Assembly (NCBI GenBank): GCA_000961645.1
Contig: LADM01000011.1
Coordinates: forward strand, 32,718-96,717
DNA: 64,000 nucleotides
Source of the DNA: Gammaproteobacteria bacterium BRH_c0
GTDB lineage: Bacteria; Pseudomonadota; Gammaproteobacteria; Pseudomonadales; Porticoccaceae
Reading direction: 5' to 3'
Shown here: positions 10,029 through 18,962 of the stretch, in pieces
How the letters are laid out: every line of letters begins with the position of its first letter
Numbering within the stretch: the first letter of the stretch is position 1
Translations under genes and position numbers: made by a program
The notes under the pieces: generated by a model
Databases searched by the model: none
What the model was told of the DNA's origin: nothing
What the model saw: the letters and a program-made list of their open reading frames with translations, nothing else

Positions 10029-10055
10029 CTAGACAGTCAAACCCCGGGGAAGTTC
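10029..10055 (-). promoter_or_regulatory. AlgU/sigma-E-type promoter of rpoE
   Basis: On the minus strand GAACTT (10050-10055) is followed by a 16-nt spacer and TCTAG (10029-10033). The family consensus is GAACTT-N16/17-TCTGA, so the -35 is perfect and the -10 shares TCT. The predicted transcript would start about 55 nt before the rpoE ATG. Position and orientation fit sigma-factor autoregulation. Confidence 0.7.
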
Positions 10056-10082
10056 GCATCTCTCTGGGTTTTATCTGCCCGC

Positions 10083-10088
10083 TATACT
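10083..10088 (+). promoter_or_regulatory. Possible sigma-70 -10 element for nadB
   Basis: TATACT lies about 40 nt upstream of the chosen nadB ATG (10128). The matching -35 region is poor. The element sits just before the alternative upstream ATG at 10092, which makes that upstream start unlikely to be transcribed. Confidence 0.35.
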
Positions 10089-10127
10089 ATCATGCCCGGC
10101 TCCTCTAATGAGACAGCAAACCAGCCC

Positions 10128-11747
10128 ATGAACAAGCGTTACACCCACGATGTTCTCGTTATTGGCAGCGGCGCCGCAGGTGCCAGCCTGGCTCTGCGGC
10201 TAGCGAACAACTACCGCGTAGCGGTGCTCAGCAAAGGTCCACTCCGCTCCGGTTCCACCTGGTATGCCCAGGGCGGCGTAGCCGTGGTGCTGGACGACGA
10301 GGACAGCATGGAGTCCCATGTGCAGGACACCCTGGTCGCCGGGGGCGGCCTGTGCCATGAGGATGCCGTGCGTTTCACTGTCGAAAACGGCCCGACGGTG
10401 ATCAACTGGCTGGTCGAGATGGGCATGGATTTTACCCGCGACGAGACTGGAGAGTTCCACCTGACCCGCGAGGGCGGCCACAGTCACCGCCGTATTCTTC
10501 ATACTGCCGATGCCACCGGCAAGGCAGTATCCACCACCCTGATCGAAAAGCTTATCAGTCATCCCAACATCGAGATTTTCGAAGACCATATCATTGTCGA
10601 CCTGATCACCCAGTCCGACCACAACAGTCGCAAATTGCGCTGCAGCGGCGCCTATGTACTGGACCGCAACCACGATCACGTCTGTGCCTTTGAAGCCCGC
10701 TGCGTGGTGCTCGCCACCGGCGGCGCCAGCAAGGTCTACCTCTATACCAGCAGCCCGGATGGCGCCACTGGGGACGGAATCGCCGCCGCCTGGCGCAAGG
10801 GGTGCCGGATAGCCAACATGGAATTCAACCAGTTTCATCCCACCTGCCTGTTTCACCCCCAGTCGCGCGCTTTTTTGCTCACCGAAGCCCTGCGTGGAGA
10901 AGGCGCCTACCTGCGCCTCCCCAACGGCGAACGCTTTATGCCGCGCTTCCATGAAAGGGCTGAGCTGGCACCGCGGGATATCGTCGCCCGCGCTATCGAC
11001 CACGAGATGAAGCGCCTCGGCAGCGATTGCGTCTACCTCGACATCACCCACAAAAGCCCGGAATTCATCGCCTCCCACTTCCCCACCGTGATGGAGGAAT
11101 GCCTGCAATACGGCATCGATATCACCCGCGATCAGGTGCCAGTGGTGCCCGCCGCCCACTACACCTGTGGCGGTGTGCTTACCGACCTCAATGGCCGCAC
11201 CGATCTGAAGAATCTCTACGCCATTGGCGAAACTGCCTCCACCGGACTGCACGGCGCCAACCGCATGGCCAGCAATTCACTGCTCGAATGCCTGGTGTTT
11301 GGCTGGTCCGCCGCCGAACATATCCGCCAGGTCATCGATACCATTCCGGCACCGGAACAGGCCCAGCCCTGGGATGAATCCCGGGTCACCCACTCCGATG
11401 AGGATGTGGTCATCTCCCACAACTGGGATGAACTGCGGCGCTTTATGTGGGATTACGTCGGTATCGTGCGCACCGGCAAGCGTCTTGAGCGAGCCGAACA
11501 CCGCATCAAGATGCTGATCAGGGAAATCAACGAGTATTACCGAAACTACAAGATCAGTCGCGACCTGATCGAGTTGCGCAACCTGGCACTGGTGGCACAA
11601 CTGATCATCCGCTCCGCCCAGCAACGCAAGGAAAGCCGTGGCCTGCACTACACCCTCGACCATCCGGACCTGTCGCCCATTGCCCAGGACACGATCCTGG
11701 TGCCGATCAACTATGCCGATCAGGACATCATCGTCAGTCGGCCTTGA
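10128..11747 (+). CDS. nadB: L-aspartate oxidase
   Basis: FAD-dependent oxidation of L-aspartate to iminoaspartate, the first step of de novo NAD synthesis. The 539-residue product (E. coli 540) starts with the dinucleotide fold [18 protein letters not shown] and has [13 protein letters not shown], the HPTCLF segment, the active-site region around RDIVARAI, and [20 protein letters not shown] near the end of the FAD domain. I prefer the ATG at 10128 over one at 10092 for length and promoter position. Its last 28 bp overlap the oppositely oriented ygfX. Confidence 0.97.
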   Translation: MNKRYTHDVLVIGSGAAGASLALRLANNYRVAVLSKGPLRSGSTWYAQGGVAVVLDDEDSMESHVQDTLVAGGGLCHEDAVRFTVENGPTVINWLVEMGMDFTRDETGEFHLTREGGHSHRRILHTADATGKAVSTTLIEKLISHPNIEIFEDHIIVDLITQSDHNSRKLRCSGAYVLDRNHDHVCAFEARCVVLATGGASKVYLYTSSPDGATGDGIAAAWRKGCRIANMEFNQFHPTCLFHPQSRAFLLTEALRGEGAYLRLPNGERFMPRFHERAELAPRDIVARAIDHEMKRLGSDCVYLDITHKSPEFIASHFPTVMEECLQYGIDITRDQVPVVPAAHYTCGGVLTDLNGRTDLKNLYAIGETASTGLHGANRMASNSLLECLVFGWSAAEHIRQVIDTIPAPEQAQPWDESRVTHSDEDVVISHNWDELRRFMWDYVGIVRTGKRLERAEHRIKMLIREINEYYRNYKISRDLIELRNLALVAQLIIRSAQQRKESRGLHYTLDHPDLSPIAQDTILVPINYADQDIIVSRP

Positions 11748-12181
11748 GGCTTGCGCACCATAGCCCGGGCGATAACATGCAGCTGCCGCCAGTCCTCGCC
11801 TGGCATCCCGTCGCTGAACAGCGCCAGATGATGGCTTTTTCCCTGCCCGGTCCCTAGCCTCAGGACCACCAGCCAACGGGAGAGATACTGCACGTCGCAG
11901 CTCATCGCCACCAGCGCCCCATCTCCTCTGTCGAGCTGCCAGCGATTTTGCTCAAATCGCAATCGCCAATCGCCATGTTTTGCCAGCACAAATCTCTGCC
12001 GCAGATACAAACCAGCCACCCCTATGCCCAGCACGATCATCACTGCAGACGGCAGGTTGGCCAGCAAGAGGATGGTCAGTACCATCACATGGAATAGCCC
12101 CGACAACAACTGCTGCCGGGGCGAGGGCGACAAGCCAAACTCAACGGATGGTGTGGCGGGTATCACGGATAATCTGCACAA
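11720..12181 (-). CDS. YgfX/CptA-like membrane protein
   Basis: The 153-residue protein has two adjacent membrane segments (about 28-60: [19 protein letters not shown] and GIGVAGLYL) and a soluble C-terminal domain. This is the YgfX arrangement; E. coli YgfX (CptA) interacts with cytoskeletal proteins and is partnered with YgfY/SdhE. It follows sdhE with a 41-bp overlap if the first start is used, so a later start is possible. The 3' end is antisense to the last 28 bp of nadB. Family call is by topology and context, since sequence conservation is weak. Confidence 0.68.
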   Translation of the reverse strand: MCRLSVIPATPSVEFGLSPSPRQQLLSGLFHVMVLTILLLANLPSAVMIVLGIGVAGLYLRQRFVLAKHGDWRLRFEQNRWQLDRGDGALVAMSCDVQYLSRWLVVLRLGTGQGKSHHLALFSDGMPGEDWRQLHVIARAMVRKPQGRLTMMS

Positions 12182-12386
12182 TTTTCAGCATTTCAGGATC
12201 TGCCGGATCTTCGCGGCGCAGGAACCAGGCAAACAGGTCCTGGTCCTCACTGTCGAGCAAGCGCTGGTAGCGCTGTTTATCCGCGTCCTCAAGACCCGGA
12301 TAAATCTGCTCAAGAAACGGTTGCAGGATCAAATCCAGCTCCAGCATGCCGCGTCGGCTTGCCCAGAAAAGACGGTTTCTATCCAT
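12141..12386 (-). CDS. sdhE: FAD assembly factor SdhE (YgfY/CptB)
   Basis: Small cytoplasmic protein that promotes covalent flavinylation of succinate dehydrogenase and related flavoproteins. The 81-residue sequence has the family signature RRGMLELDLILQPF (about 11-24), with the essential RGxxE motif (R12 G13 M L E16), and the later conserved segment LFAWFLRREDP. It is divergent from ygfZ and followed by ygfX, the usual neighbourhood. Confidence 0.94.
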   Translation of the reverse strand: MDRNRLFWASRRGMLELDLILQPFLEQIYPGLEDADKQRYQRLLDSEDQDLFAWFLRREDPADPEMLKIVQIIRDTRHTIR

Positions 12387-12523
12387 TGAGGATTCCAGTT
12401 CAAAAATGTGCCGCCATTATATAGTGGAACCACTGCGAGGAACTCACTACCATATCCCGGCTCCTATATACCTCCCCAACAGCGACAGTCCCCTATGAAC
12501 AACACTTCGATGAATAAAGCGCA

Positions 12524-13612
12524 ATGGTCCAGGCTCCGATGACTGAATGGATTGAATTTTTACAGGCACAGGGCGGCCAGATGGCTGAACGTGGCGAGTT
12601 TGACTTCCCAGTCTTTGCCTCTTTTGGTAGCCAGGCGGAGGAATTCAGCGCCCTGGGCGCATCGACCCTGCTATTCCCGCTCACAGACCGGGGTATTGTC
12701 AGCCTGCGTGGCGCCGACACCGACAAGCTGCTGCAGGGCCAGCTCAGCTGCGATATGGCAGCCATTACTCCGGAACAAGCCGGCACTGGAGCACTCTGTA
12801 CCGTCAAGGGTCGCATGCTCAGCAACTTCCCCCTGTGCCGCGATGGCGCTGGTGACACTCTGCTGATCACCCACCGCTCACTGTCTCAAAACACCCTCGA
12901 CACGCTGAAAAAGTACGCCGTTTTCTATAAAACCACTCTCAGCAATCAAAGCGATGATTACCGGGTGCTGGGCCTGGCGGGGCCAGATGCCGCCAAACTG
13001 GTGGCAACGATCACCGGCAGCGAACCCGTTGCAACCTGTCTGCACCACGCAGACATTACCTTTATACAATCCGGTCCCCAGCGCTGGACAATAGTGGTGC
13101 CCGCTGCGAAGGCTGAAGACCTGTGGCTGCAACTGGCAAACCACTCAAAGCCCGCTGGCCTGCCGTTGTGGCATCTGCTGTGCATCCGCGAAGGACAGGG
13201 GGAGGTTCGGCCAGAAACAGTGGAAGAATTTATTCCCCAGATGCTTAACCTGCAGCACACCGGCGCAGTGAATTTTCGCAAGGGCTGCTACACCGGCCAG
13301 GAAATTGTCGCCCGCATGCAATACCTGGGCAAACTCAAACGCCGCATGTACCGGCTGGGCATTTCTGGTCTGGACATGCAAAGGCAGTCCCTGCCCGCAG
13401 CAGGGGCTGAAGTCTGTATTCCAGACGACACCCGCAATAACGGCCACGTGGTGATGGCGACCCAGGCTGGTGACAGCAGCATGGAATTACTGGCGGTACT
13501 CACCGCCGAAGCCGCTGCTGCGCCCGCCCTGCAATTTGGCGATCAAACTTTCCCCGTCAAATTACTGTCCCTGCCCTATGACGATCAATTCACCGTCCAG
13601 GCACAGGAATAA
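12524..13612 (+). CDS. ygfZ: tRNA-modifying folate-binding protein YgfZ
   Basis: YgfZ is a GcvT-like folate-binding protein needed for some iron-sulfur enzymes such as MiaB. The 362-residue protein shows the diagnostic box KGCYTGQEIVARMQYLGK (about 261-278), including the conserved cysteine, and FIPQMLNLQHTGAVNF before it. Either the ATG at 12524 or the one at 12539 could start translation. It is divergent from sdhE, and the following membrane protein gene starts 2 bp after its stop. Confidence 0.94.
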   Translation: MVQAPMTEWIEFLQAQGGQMAERGEFDFPVFASFGSQAEEFSALGASTLLFPLTDRGIVSLRGADTDKLLQGQLSCDMAAITPEQAGTGALCTVKGRMLSNFPLCRDGAGDTLLITHRSLSQNTLDTLKKYAVFYKTTLSNQSDDYRVLGLAGPDAAKLVATITGSEPVATCLHHADITFIQSGPQRWTIVVPAAKAEDLWLQLANHSKPAGLPLWHLLCIREGQGEVRPETVEEFIPQMLNLQHTGAVNFRKGCYTGQEIVARMQYLGKLKRRMYRLGISGLDMQRQSLPAAGAEVCIPDDTRNNGHVVMATQAGDSSMELLAVLTAEAAAAPALQFGDQTFPVKLLSLPYDDQFTVQAQE

Positions 13613-13614
13613 CA

Positions 13615-14016
13615 ATGCCCGATCAATGGATTCTGTGGCTCACCGTGCTGTCCATCGCCACTTTTGTAATCAGCCTCGCTGTCCTGCCCTGGCTGGTGGC
13701 ACATATTCCCGAGGATTATTTTCTTTACGAGAGCCGCACAGCGGCACCCTGGAAAGAAGCTAAGCCGCTGCTGCGCTACTGCTTTATGGGGTTAAAGAAC
13801 CTGTTCGGGCTGATGTTGCTGGCCGGAGGATTCCTGATGATATTTATCCCCGGCCAGGGATTGCTGACCATGGCCATGGGCCTGCTGCTGCTGGATTATC
13901 CTGGCAAATTCAGACTGGAACGTCGTATTGTGACAATTCCAGCGGTCTATAAGGGACTCAACTGGCTGCGCAACAAACAGGGTGTTGCGCCCCTGCGCAC
14001 TGATCGCCACTCCTGA
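13615..14016 (+). CDS. Small inner-membrane protein (PGPGW-type)
   Basis: 133 residues with two or three membrane segments: residues 5-29 (ILWLTVLSIATFVISLAVLP) and about 63-92 (FGLMLLAGGFLMIFIPGQG followed by LLTMAMGLLLLDYPGK). The IPGQGLLTMAMGLLLLDYPGK turn resembles the putative transmembrane PGPGW family. The ATG is 2 bp after the ygfZ stop, so it is cotranscribed and probably translationally coupled. Function is unknown. Confidence 0.75.
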   Translation: MPDQWILWLTVLSIATFVISLAVLPWLVAHIPEDYFLYESRTAAPWKEAKPLLRYCFMGLKNLFGLMLLAGGFLMIFIPGQGLLTMAMGLLLLDYPGKFRLERRIVTIPAVYKGLNWLRNKQGVAPLRTDRHS

Positions 14017-14160
14017 ATAAACAACACCTCTGCACACTCACTGCTGCCACGTCCTTCTGTAAAGAAACTGACAACCCAGCGTCACATTTCACCACTACGC
14101 TTGCCGGTGTCACAGGTATCCACAACCGTGGATACCCCAACCTGTCGCGGAGTGCTCCTC

Positions 14161-15780
14161 ATGGAAAAAAAACATTATCTGGGAAAAACCCTGCTGTTCA
14201 CTGCCCTGGTCAGCGCCATGGGTGTCGCCATCGCTGCGCCCTCTCAAGGTGGCAAGGCCCGCAACGCGGCAACCGTCGATCTGATCCCCATTGGCACCCT
14301 GGCAACCGGATTCTTTGACGAGGGTGCATCTGAAATTGTCGCCCACGACCCCGCCACCCAGAGCCTGTATGTGATCAATGCCCAGGCGTCAGTCGTCGAT
14401 GTGATTGACATCCGCAACCCCGCCGCGCCCGTCAGGAGCGGCGAACTGGATGTCACCCTGAATCTGCCCAACGCTGGCGGCGTCAACAGCGTGGCGGTCA
14501 AGAACGGCATGGTGGCCATCGCCGTCGAGAACGACGACAAGCAAGCCAACGGCTGGATCGCCTTCTACAACATCCGGGGTCAGTACCTCGGCAGCGTCGA
14601 GGCGGGCGCCCTGCCGGACATGGTCACTTTCACCCCCGATGGCCGGCATGTCCTGAGCGCCAACGAAGGGGAGCCCAACGGCGACTACAGTGTTGACCCC
14701 GAGGGCTCAGTGACCATCGTCACCCTGGCCCCGGGCAAGAAGCGCTACGATATTGACCGGGCCCGCGTATCGACGGCCAGTTTCCCTACCACCGTACACC
14801 CAGATGTGCGCATTACCGGCCCCCTTGGCACCACTGTGCCCCAGGATCTGGAGCCCGAGTACATCGCAACCTCCGCCAATTCCAGGACTGCTTGGGTCAG
14901 TCTCCAGGAAAACAACGCGATGGCCATCATCGACATCCGCTCGGCAACAGTGCTGGATATCGTTCCACTGGGCGCGAAGGATCATAGCCTCGCAGGCAGT
15001 GGTATCGATGCCAGCGATCGGGACAGCGCCATCAATATCCAGCCCTGGCCGGTGAAGGGCCTGTACATGCCAGACTCTATCGCGGCCTATGTGTATCGGG
15101 GCATGACCTACCTGGTCAGCGCCAACGAGGGTGACGCCAGGGAATACGGCGACTATGTGGATGTCAGCCGCGTCAAGGATGTCACCCTGGACCCCACCGC
15201 CTTCCCGGATGGGGCCACTCTGCGGGCCGACGCCAATATTGGTCGATTGAATATCATCAACACTGAAGGGGATATCGACGGCGACAGCGATTTCGACGAG
15301 CTGTATAGCTACGGCGCGCGTTCTATCAGTATCTGGAATGCCAATGGCAGCCTTGTGTACGATTCCGGCGATACCCTGGAGCAGGTAACCGCCGCCCGCT
15401 ACCCGGAGCACTTCAACGCCTCCAATACCAACAACACTTTTGATAACCGCAGTGACGACAAGGGTCCAGAACCCGAAGGACTGGCCATCGGCACCCTCAA
15501 GGGCCATCAGTACGCCTTTGTCGGTCTTGAGCGCGTCGGCGGCATCATGGTGTTCGATGTCACCAATCCAGCGGCTACCAGCTATGTGAGCTATTACAAC
15601 AACAGGGATTTCAGCGCAGCAACCGAGATTAGCGGAAGCTCCAATCCGGCAGCAGGGGACCTCGGCCCCGAAGGTATGGTTTTTATTGATGCCAAGGACT
15701 CACCCAACCGCAAACCCCTGCTGGTGGTGGGCAATGAGATCTCCGGCACTACCACCATCTACCAGGTAAACACACGATAA
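14161..15780 (+). CDS. Secreted choice-of-anchor I type beta-propeller protein
   Basis: 539 residues with a signal peptide (KKHYLGKTLLFTALVSAMG, cleavage near AIAAPS). The body has repeated YVTN/propeller-like blades (SLYVINAQASVVDVIDIRNP and later GRHVLSANEGEPNGDYSVDP), EGLAIG, and LGPEGMVFI near the C-terminus. This matches alkaline-phosphatase-like proteins of the choice-of-anchor I group. Enzymatic activity cannot be confirmed. The start at 14161 is chosen because GGAG lies about 10 nt upstream and a signal peptide follows. A strong terminator lies 30 bp downstream, so it is the end of its transcript. Confidence 0.8.
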   Translation: MEKKHYLGKTLLFTALVSAMGVAIAAPSQGGKARNAATVDLIPIGTLATGFFDEGASEIVAHDPATQSLYVINAQASVVDVIDIRNPAAPVRSGELDVTLNLPNAGGVNSVAVKNGMVAIAVENDDKQANGWIAFYNIRGQYLGSVEAGALPDMVTFTPDGRHVLSANEGEPNGDYSVDPEGSVTIVTLAPGKKRYDIDRARVSTASFPTTVHPDVRITGPLGTTVPQDLEPEYIATSANSRTAWVSLQENNAMAIIDIRSATVLDIVPLGAKDHSLAGSGIDASDRDSAINIQPWPVKGLYMPDSIAAYVYRGMTYLVSANEGDAREYGDYVDVSRVKDVTLDPTAFPDGATLRADANIGRLNIINTEGDIDGDSDFDELYSYGARSISIWNANGSLVYDSGDTLEQVTAARYPEHFNASNTNNTFDNRSDDKGPEPEGLAIGTLKGHQYAFVGLERVGGIMVFDVTNPAATSYVSYYNNRDFSAATEISGSSNPAAGDLGPEGMVFIDAKDSPNRKPLLVVGNEISGTTTIYQVNTR

Positions 15781-15809
15781 ACAATCACCAACAATAATAT
15801 TCATTGATG

Positions 15810-15837
15810 AACCCCGGCAACGCCGGGGTTTTCTTTT
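15810..15837 (+). terminator. Rho-independent terminator
   Basis: AACCCCGGC (15810-15818) pairs with GCCGGGGTT (15822-15830) around a 3-nt loop and runs into TTTTCTTTT. It terminates the secreted propeller gene. Confidence 0.9.
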
Positions 15838-15891
15838 ATCGCGGCTTTCATAAAAGATCTGGCGTCACTGATTGGCAAAACCCGCCTGTGA

Positions 15892-16314
15892 CTAGTCTTC
15901 AGGACCCACCCAGAAATGCGGATTATGCGCCACCTCCCACAGGTAGCCGTCAGGGTCGGCAAAGTAGCCGCTGTAGCCACCCCAGAAGACTTTTTGGCCT
16001 GGTTTTACCAGGCTTGCACCCGCTGCTACCGCTTGCTGAAGCACTGCATCGACTTCCGCTTCTGACGCGACATTATGGGCAAGGCTGAATCCGGAAAAAC
16101 CGCTGCCAGTAGCAGAAACACCCGCATCTTTGGCCAGAGATTCTCGCCCAAACAGCCCCAGCCAGGTACCGTTCAAAGTGAAAAAAGCGACCTCTGGCGG
16201 TGACGCCATTCTTGGCAGGCCGAGGCCCTGCTCGTAAAACAGGATTGAGCGCTCAAGCTCATTCACCCCCAGCGTAATCATGCTGATCCGTGGTTTCAAT
16301 TGATTGTCCTCCAT
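15892..16314 (-). CDS. VOC-superfamily (glyoxalase-like) protein
   Basis: 140 residues with the vicinal-oxygen-chelate fold: ISMITLGVNELERSILFYE at the start, a central segment VAFFTLNGTWLGLFGR, and the terminal FADPDGYLWEVAHNP, where the Glu of LWEV is a typical metal ligand. Members act as glyoxalases, dioxygenases or antibiotic-binding proteins; the substrate is not indicated. It is monocistronic or follows the methyltransferase by 249 bp. Confidence 0.85.
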   Translation of the reverse strand: MEDNQLKPRISMITLGVNELERSILFYEQGLGLPRMASPPEVAFFTLNGTWLGLFGRESLAKDAGVSATGSGFSGFSLAHNVASEAEVDAVLQQAVAAGASLVKPGQKVFWGGYSGYFADPDGYLWEVAHNPHFWVGPED

Positions 16315-16376
16315 TCAGACTTTATTAAAGCCACAGCACAAAGCAGTAGGGGCCGCATCACAAGACAATTGTCATA

Positions 16377-16400
16377 TAAGGGCCTGTTAACAGGCCCTTA
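16377..16400. repeat. 24-bp perfect palindrome sharing the MITE end sequence
   Basis: The 24 bp are self-complementary with no spacer; the centre is GTTAAC and each arm reads TAAGGGCCTGTT. The 14-nt AGGGCCTGTTAACA is identical to the outer end of the inverted-repeat element at 24425-24696. It may be a deletion relic in which two element ends have been joined. Confidence 0.85.
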
Positions 16401-16563
16401 GAGAACCTTCCCGCCCCACTGTTTGGGCTAATTTCCTTCACTTGTTCAGGCGCTACGCGAGTCGCCCGACAGATGGCTGTCAGTCTAGTCGGGCGCGGGC
16501 AAGTTTCCAAAGATGTAATACTTAATTCTGCTTAATCCAGATGTATTCCAGGACAGGCAGAAA

Positions 16564-17244
16564 TCAGTCTGGTTCAGCAATAAAAATAACAGACACAGGT
16601 TGCTGCGTATGCGGATGAATCGGCTCACGAATTTCGCGCAATCTGAACCCGCTGCCATTGAACAAATCAACCCAGCTCTGCAGGGTTCTGAAATACCAGG
16701 GAGCGGGATCGGTAAATTCGCTACTAAAACCAGCCCAGGACCCTGTGCGCCAGCCATCGGCGTAGGGAAGTTCACCGCAACTGGTGACTGGATGCAATGT
16801 CTGCACAACCCATGAGCCTCCCGGATGCAACAGGGAGTGCATCACCTTGAAGAGCACTTCGCACGACTCCTTGCCGATCATGGAAAAATTGCAGACAACC
16901 AGATCAGCCATCAAGCCAGAATCACCCGCCGCCAGCTGTTCGTAGGGCAGCACATGAAAATCTCCACCGCCGGCATTGTTGGCCTGCTCAACCAGTTCAG
17001 CTACAGCGTCAATGCCAGTGACACGGATATTCTGTGCGGACAACTCCCGTGCCAGCCAGCCTTCACCGCAACCGATATCCAGCACCGACGCCGGAGAGCG
17101 GCTGAGCACTGCATTGACAATGGCCGCATCGGTTACCTGGCGGCGACTGTCGATCTCCCGATTGCGCACGGCACGGGTCCATGGCTGGGCATTTTTATGC
17201 CAGGAATCGAGAATTTTTGCGTCATTCAAGGGATCAGGTTTCAT
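16564..17244 (-). CDS. Class I SAM-dependent methyltransferase
   Basis: 226 residues with the Rossmann methyltransferase core: motif I VLDIGCGEGWLARELS (about 54-69), the acidic loop VTGIDAV, motif IV ADLVVCNFSM and post-motif VQTLHPV. The N-terminus (WHKNAQPWTRAVRNREIDSR) is typical of small-molecule methyltransferases annotated like UbiG/biotin-type enzymes. The substrate is unknown. It stands alone on the minus strand, and nothing ties it to the neighbouring VOC gene. Confidence 0.85.
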   Translation of the reverse strand: MKPDPLNDAKILDSWHKNAQPWTRAVRNREIDSRRQVTDAAIVNAVLSRSPASVLDIGCGEGWLARELSAQNIRVTGIDAVAELVEQANNAGGGDFHVLPYEQLAAGDSGLMADLVVCNFSMIGKESCEVLFKVMHSLLHPGGSWVVQTLHPVTSCGELPYADGWRTGSWAGFSSEFTDPAPWYFRTLQSWVDLFNGSGFRLREIREPIHPHTQQPVSVIFIAEPD

Positions 17245-17330
17245 TCAGGAATAATCATTCAAGCCGTTAAGCGAATAAAGAATGTGGAAGATTGTTCGGC
17301 ATTGATCTGACAGGTATTACGTGATTGAGA

Positions 17331-17354
17331 TAAAAACGCCCGACTGAGCGGGCG
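17331..17354 (-). terminator. Rho-independent terminator of the DUF1214/NTF2-like genes
   Basis: CGCCCG (17337-17342) and CGGGCG (17349-17354) form a hairpin with a 6-nt loop. On the minus strand it is followed by TTTTTA. It lies about 40 bp beyond the stop of the minus-strand gene at 17394. Confidence 0.75.
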
Positions 17355-17393
17355 CTTTTGAATACTGCGATTCACATTTGTCAGGACTGTTCT

Positions 17394-17768
17394 CTATACC
17401 AGGGACTCGGTGTTATGAAAATAACGGATATGCAATTGGCCATCCTGGAATTTGTAGATCTCGATACTCGGGTGAGCCACACCATCCCTGGCTGAATTGT
17501 TGTGCACATAACACACGCCTTCGTTGCCATTGACCAGCAGCTGCATCAGGTCTGCCTGGATTTCATTGATATAGTTGTCCCACATGTAGTTGAACGCCTG
17601 CCATCCGTCCTCGACCTTGTCCTGGCCCACATACTCGATAAACAGTCCGTTGGGGGCGGCCTCTTTATAGAGGGCTGTAAAGGCCTCGCGATCCCTGGCG
17701 TTCCACAGTTTGAAATTATTTTCCAGGAAGGTACGGATATCGCTTTCGCTATAGCTTTTCATTGTCAT
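17394..17768 (-). CDS. NTF2-like (SnoaL-type) small protein
   Basis: 124 residues with the cone-shaped NTF2-like pattern: an N-terminal helix with FLENNFKLWNARDREAF, a short strand IEYVG, and the terminal beta-sheet with IEIYKFQDGQLHIRYFHNT. Family members include polyketide cyclases, steroid isomerases and dehydratases. It is the last gene of a minus-strand group with DUF1214 and sulfotransferase genes, so a role in the same pathway is plausible. No catalytic Asp/His pair can be assigned with certainty. Confidence 0.78.
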   Translation of the reverse strand: MTMKSYSESDIRTFLENNFKLWNARDREAFTALYKEAAPNGLFIEYVGQDKVEDGWQAFNYMWDNYINEIQADLMQLLVNGNEGVCYVHNNSARDGVAHPSIEIYKFQDGQLHIRYFHNTESLV

Positions 17769-17805
17769 GATTCCTCTTCAATTAACAGATTACTGGGCTT
17801 GATTT

Positions 17806-18915
17806 TCAAACCCACTTTTTAAGCTTTGATTCCCAGTCGACGCTGTCGAGCTGCACCAGCTCAGGAATGGGCGCCACCACCTCTTCAGGCTTGGTCCAGC
17901 GCATCATGATGTTGCCCCAGGTATGACCGCAGGTATTGAGCCAGTTGGCAACACCGGGATCTTCCATACTGACCACCATGGTCAAGCTGCCATCGGGATT
18001 GAGCACTGCATTTTGCTTGTTGATGATAACCGTGGCCTTGTGGAAATCCAGCGACTCCAGCCAGTAATTGTAGAGGCACAGGTTCCAGGCATCGCAGGCG
18101 GGCACTCTGGGCAGATGGATCAGCAACGCCTGGCCGGGTTCGACATGGAATGACGACCAGAAATAGGCATAATTGGGATCACCGCCCATGGCCTTCATAT
18201 AGACCGGATCGGCCTCAGGCATTTCATTGACGTGATTCATCAAGCGGTGAGTCAGGTCGAGAAATGTCTTGCCGGTTTTGGTAAAGAATTTACCCGCCTT
18301 GCGAAAGTTGTCCACCACTGCATCAACTTCAAGGGCGCCATTGCCTGCACCAGGACTGGTGCAGCGCATGGTGGCTTCCACTTCCTTTTCCATGGCTCGG
18401 TTGTTGAACGTCTGGCGAATCATGAAGGCGTTTGAATCCGGTGACATTAGCAAGCAGTCGCCATCTTTCGGGGTCGAGCTGATGGCAAGGGTGAAATTGC
18501 CATTTTCATCAAAGGTCATGTCGGTGTCGTTGATAAAGCTGGTAATGGCAGCCCGGCCATCCACGCCCATCGCCATGGTGGAAATATTAAAGTAATTCAC
18601 TGTGCCGCGATTGCCGGTCAGCACATAGTCGCGATCACCGCTGATGGTCGCCATATTGTAGATACTGTCCGGGTTGTCAAAACCCCACTTGATTTTTTCG
18701 TGATATATCTTGTAGGCCATGGGATCGGCCGGATCGCCATATTCGACAAATTTTTCCACGCCACCGCGCATCAGCCTGCCCAGATAGCGCAGCCCGTCGG
18801 CGCGGGTAACTTCATCCATATCTGTACCCGCCTGGAGGATTTCACGCCCGGATTTTTTGAGCTCGTCGCAAAACGCTTCCCACTCGTTGATGCAGCTGTC
18901 CGCTTCAGTGTGCAT
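17806..18915 (-). CDS. DUF1214-domain protein
   Basis: 369 residues. The C-terminal half carries the DUF1214 pattern (YFWSSFHVEPGQALLIHLPR, then CDAWNLCLYNYWLESLDF and ending NIMMRWTKPEEVV); the N-terminal part contains RADGLRYLGRLMRGGVEKF. No signal peptide is visible. Proteins of this type often occur beside sulfotransferases and P450s in actinobacterial and sphingomonad catabolic clusters; no reaction is established. It is 37 bp upstream of the NTF2-like gene and 47 bp downstream of the sulfotransferase. Confidence 0.78.
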   Translation of the reverse strand: MHTEADSCINEWEAFCDELKKSGREILQAGTDMDEVTRADGLRYLGRLMRGGVEKFVEYGDPADPMAYKIYHEKIKWGFDNPDSIYNMATISGDRDYVLTGNRGTVNYFNISTMAMGVDGRAAITSFINDTDMTFDENGNFTLAISSTPKDGDCLLMSPDSNAFMIRQTFNNRAMEKEVEATMRCTSPGAGNGALEVDAVVDNFRKAGKFFTKTGKTFLDLTHRLMNHVNEMPEADPVYMKAMGGDPNYAYFWSSFHVEPGQALLIHLPRVPACDAWNLCLYNYWLESLDFHKATVIINKQNAVLNPDGSLTMVVSMEDPGVANWLNTCGHTWGNIMMRWTKPEEVVAPIPELVQLDSVDWESKLKKWV

Positions 18916-18962
18916 TGCTTTTCACCTTTGTCGTCAGTAATCGTTACATGTTTGCCGCAAGA

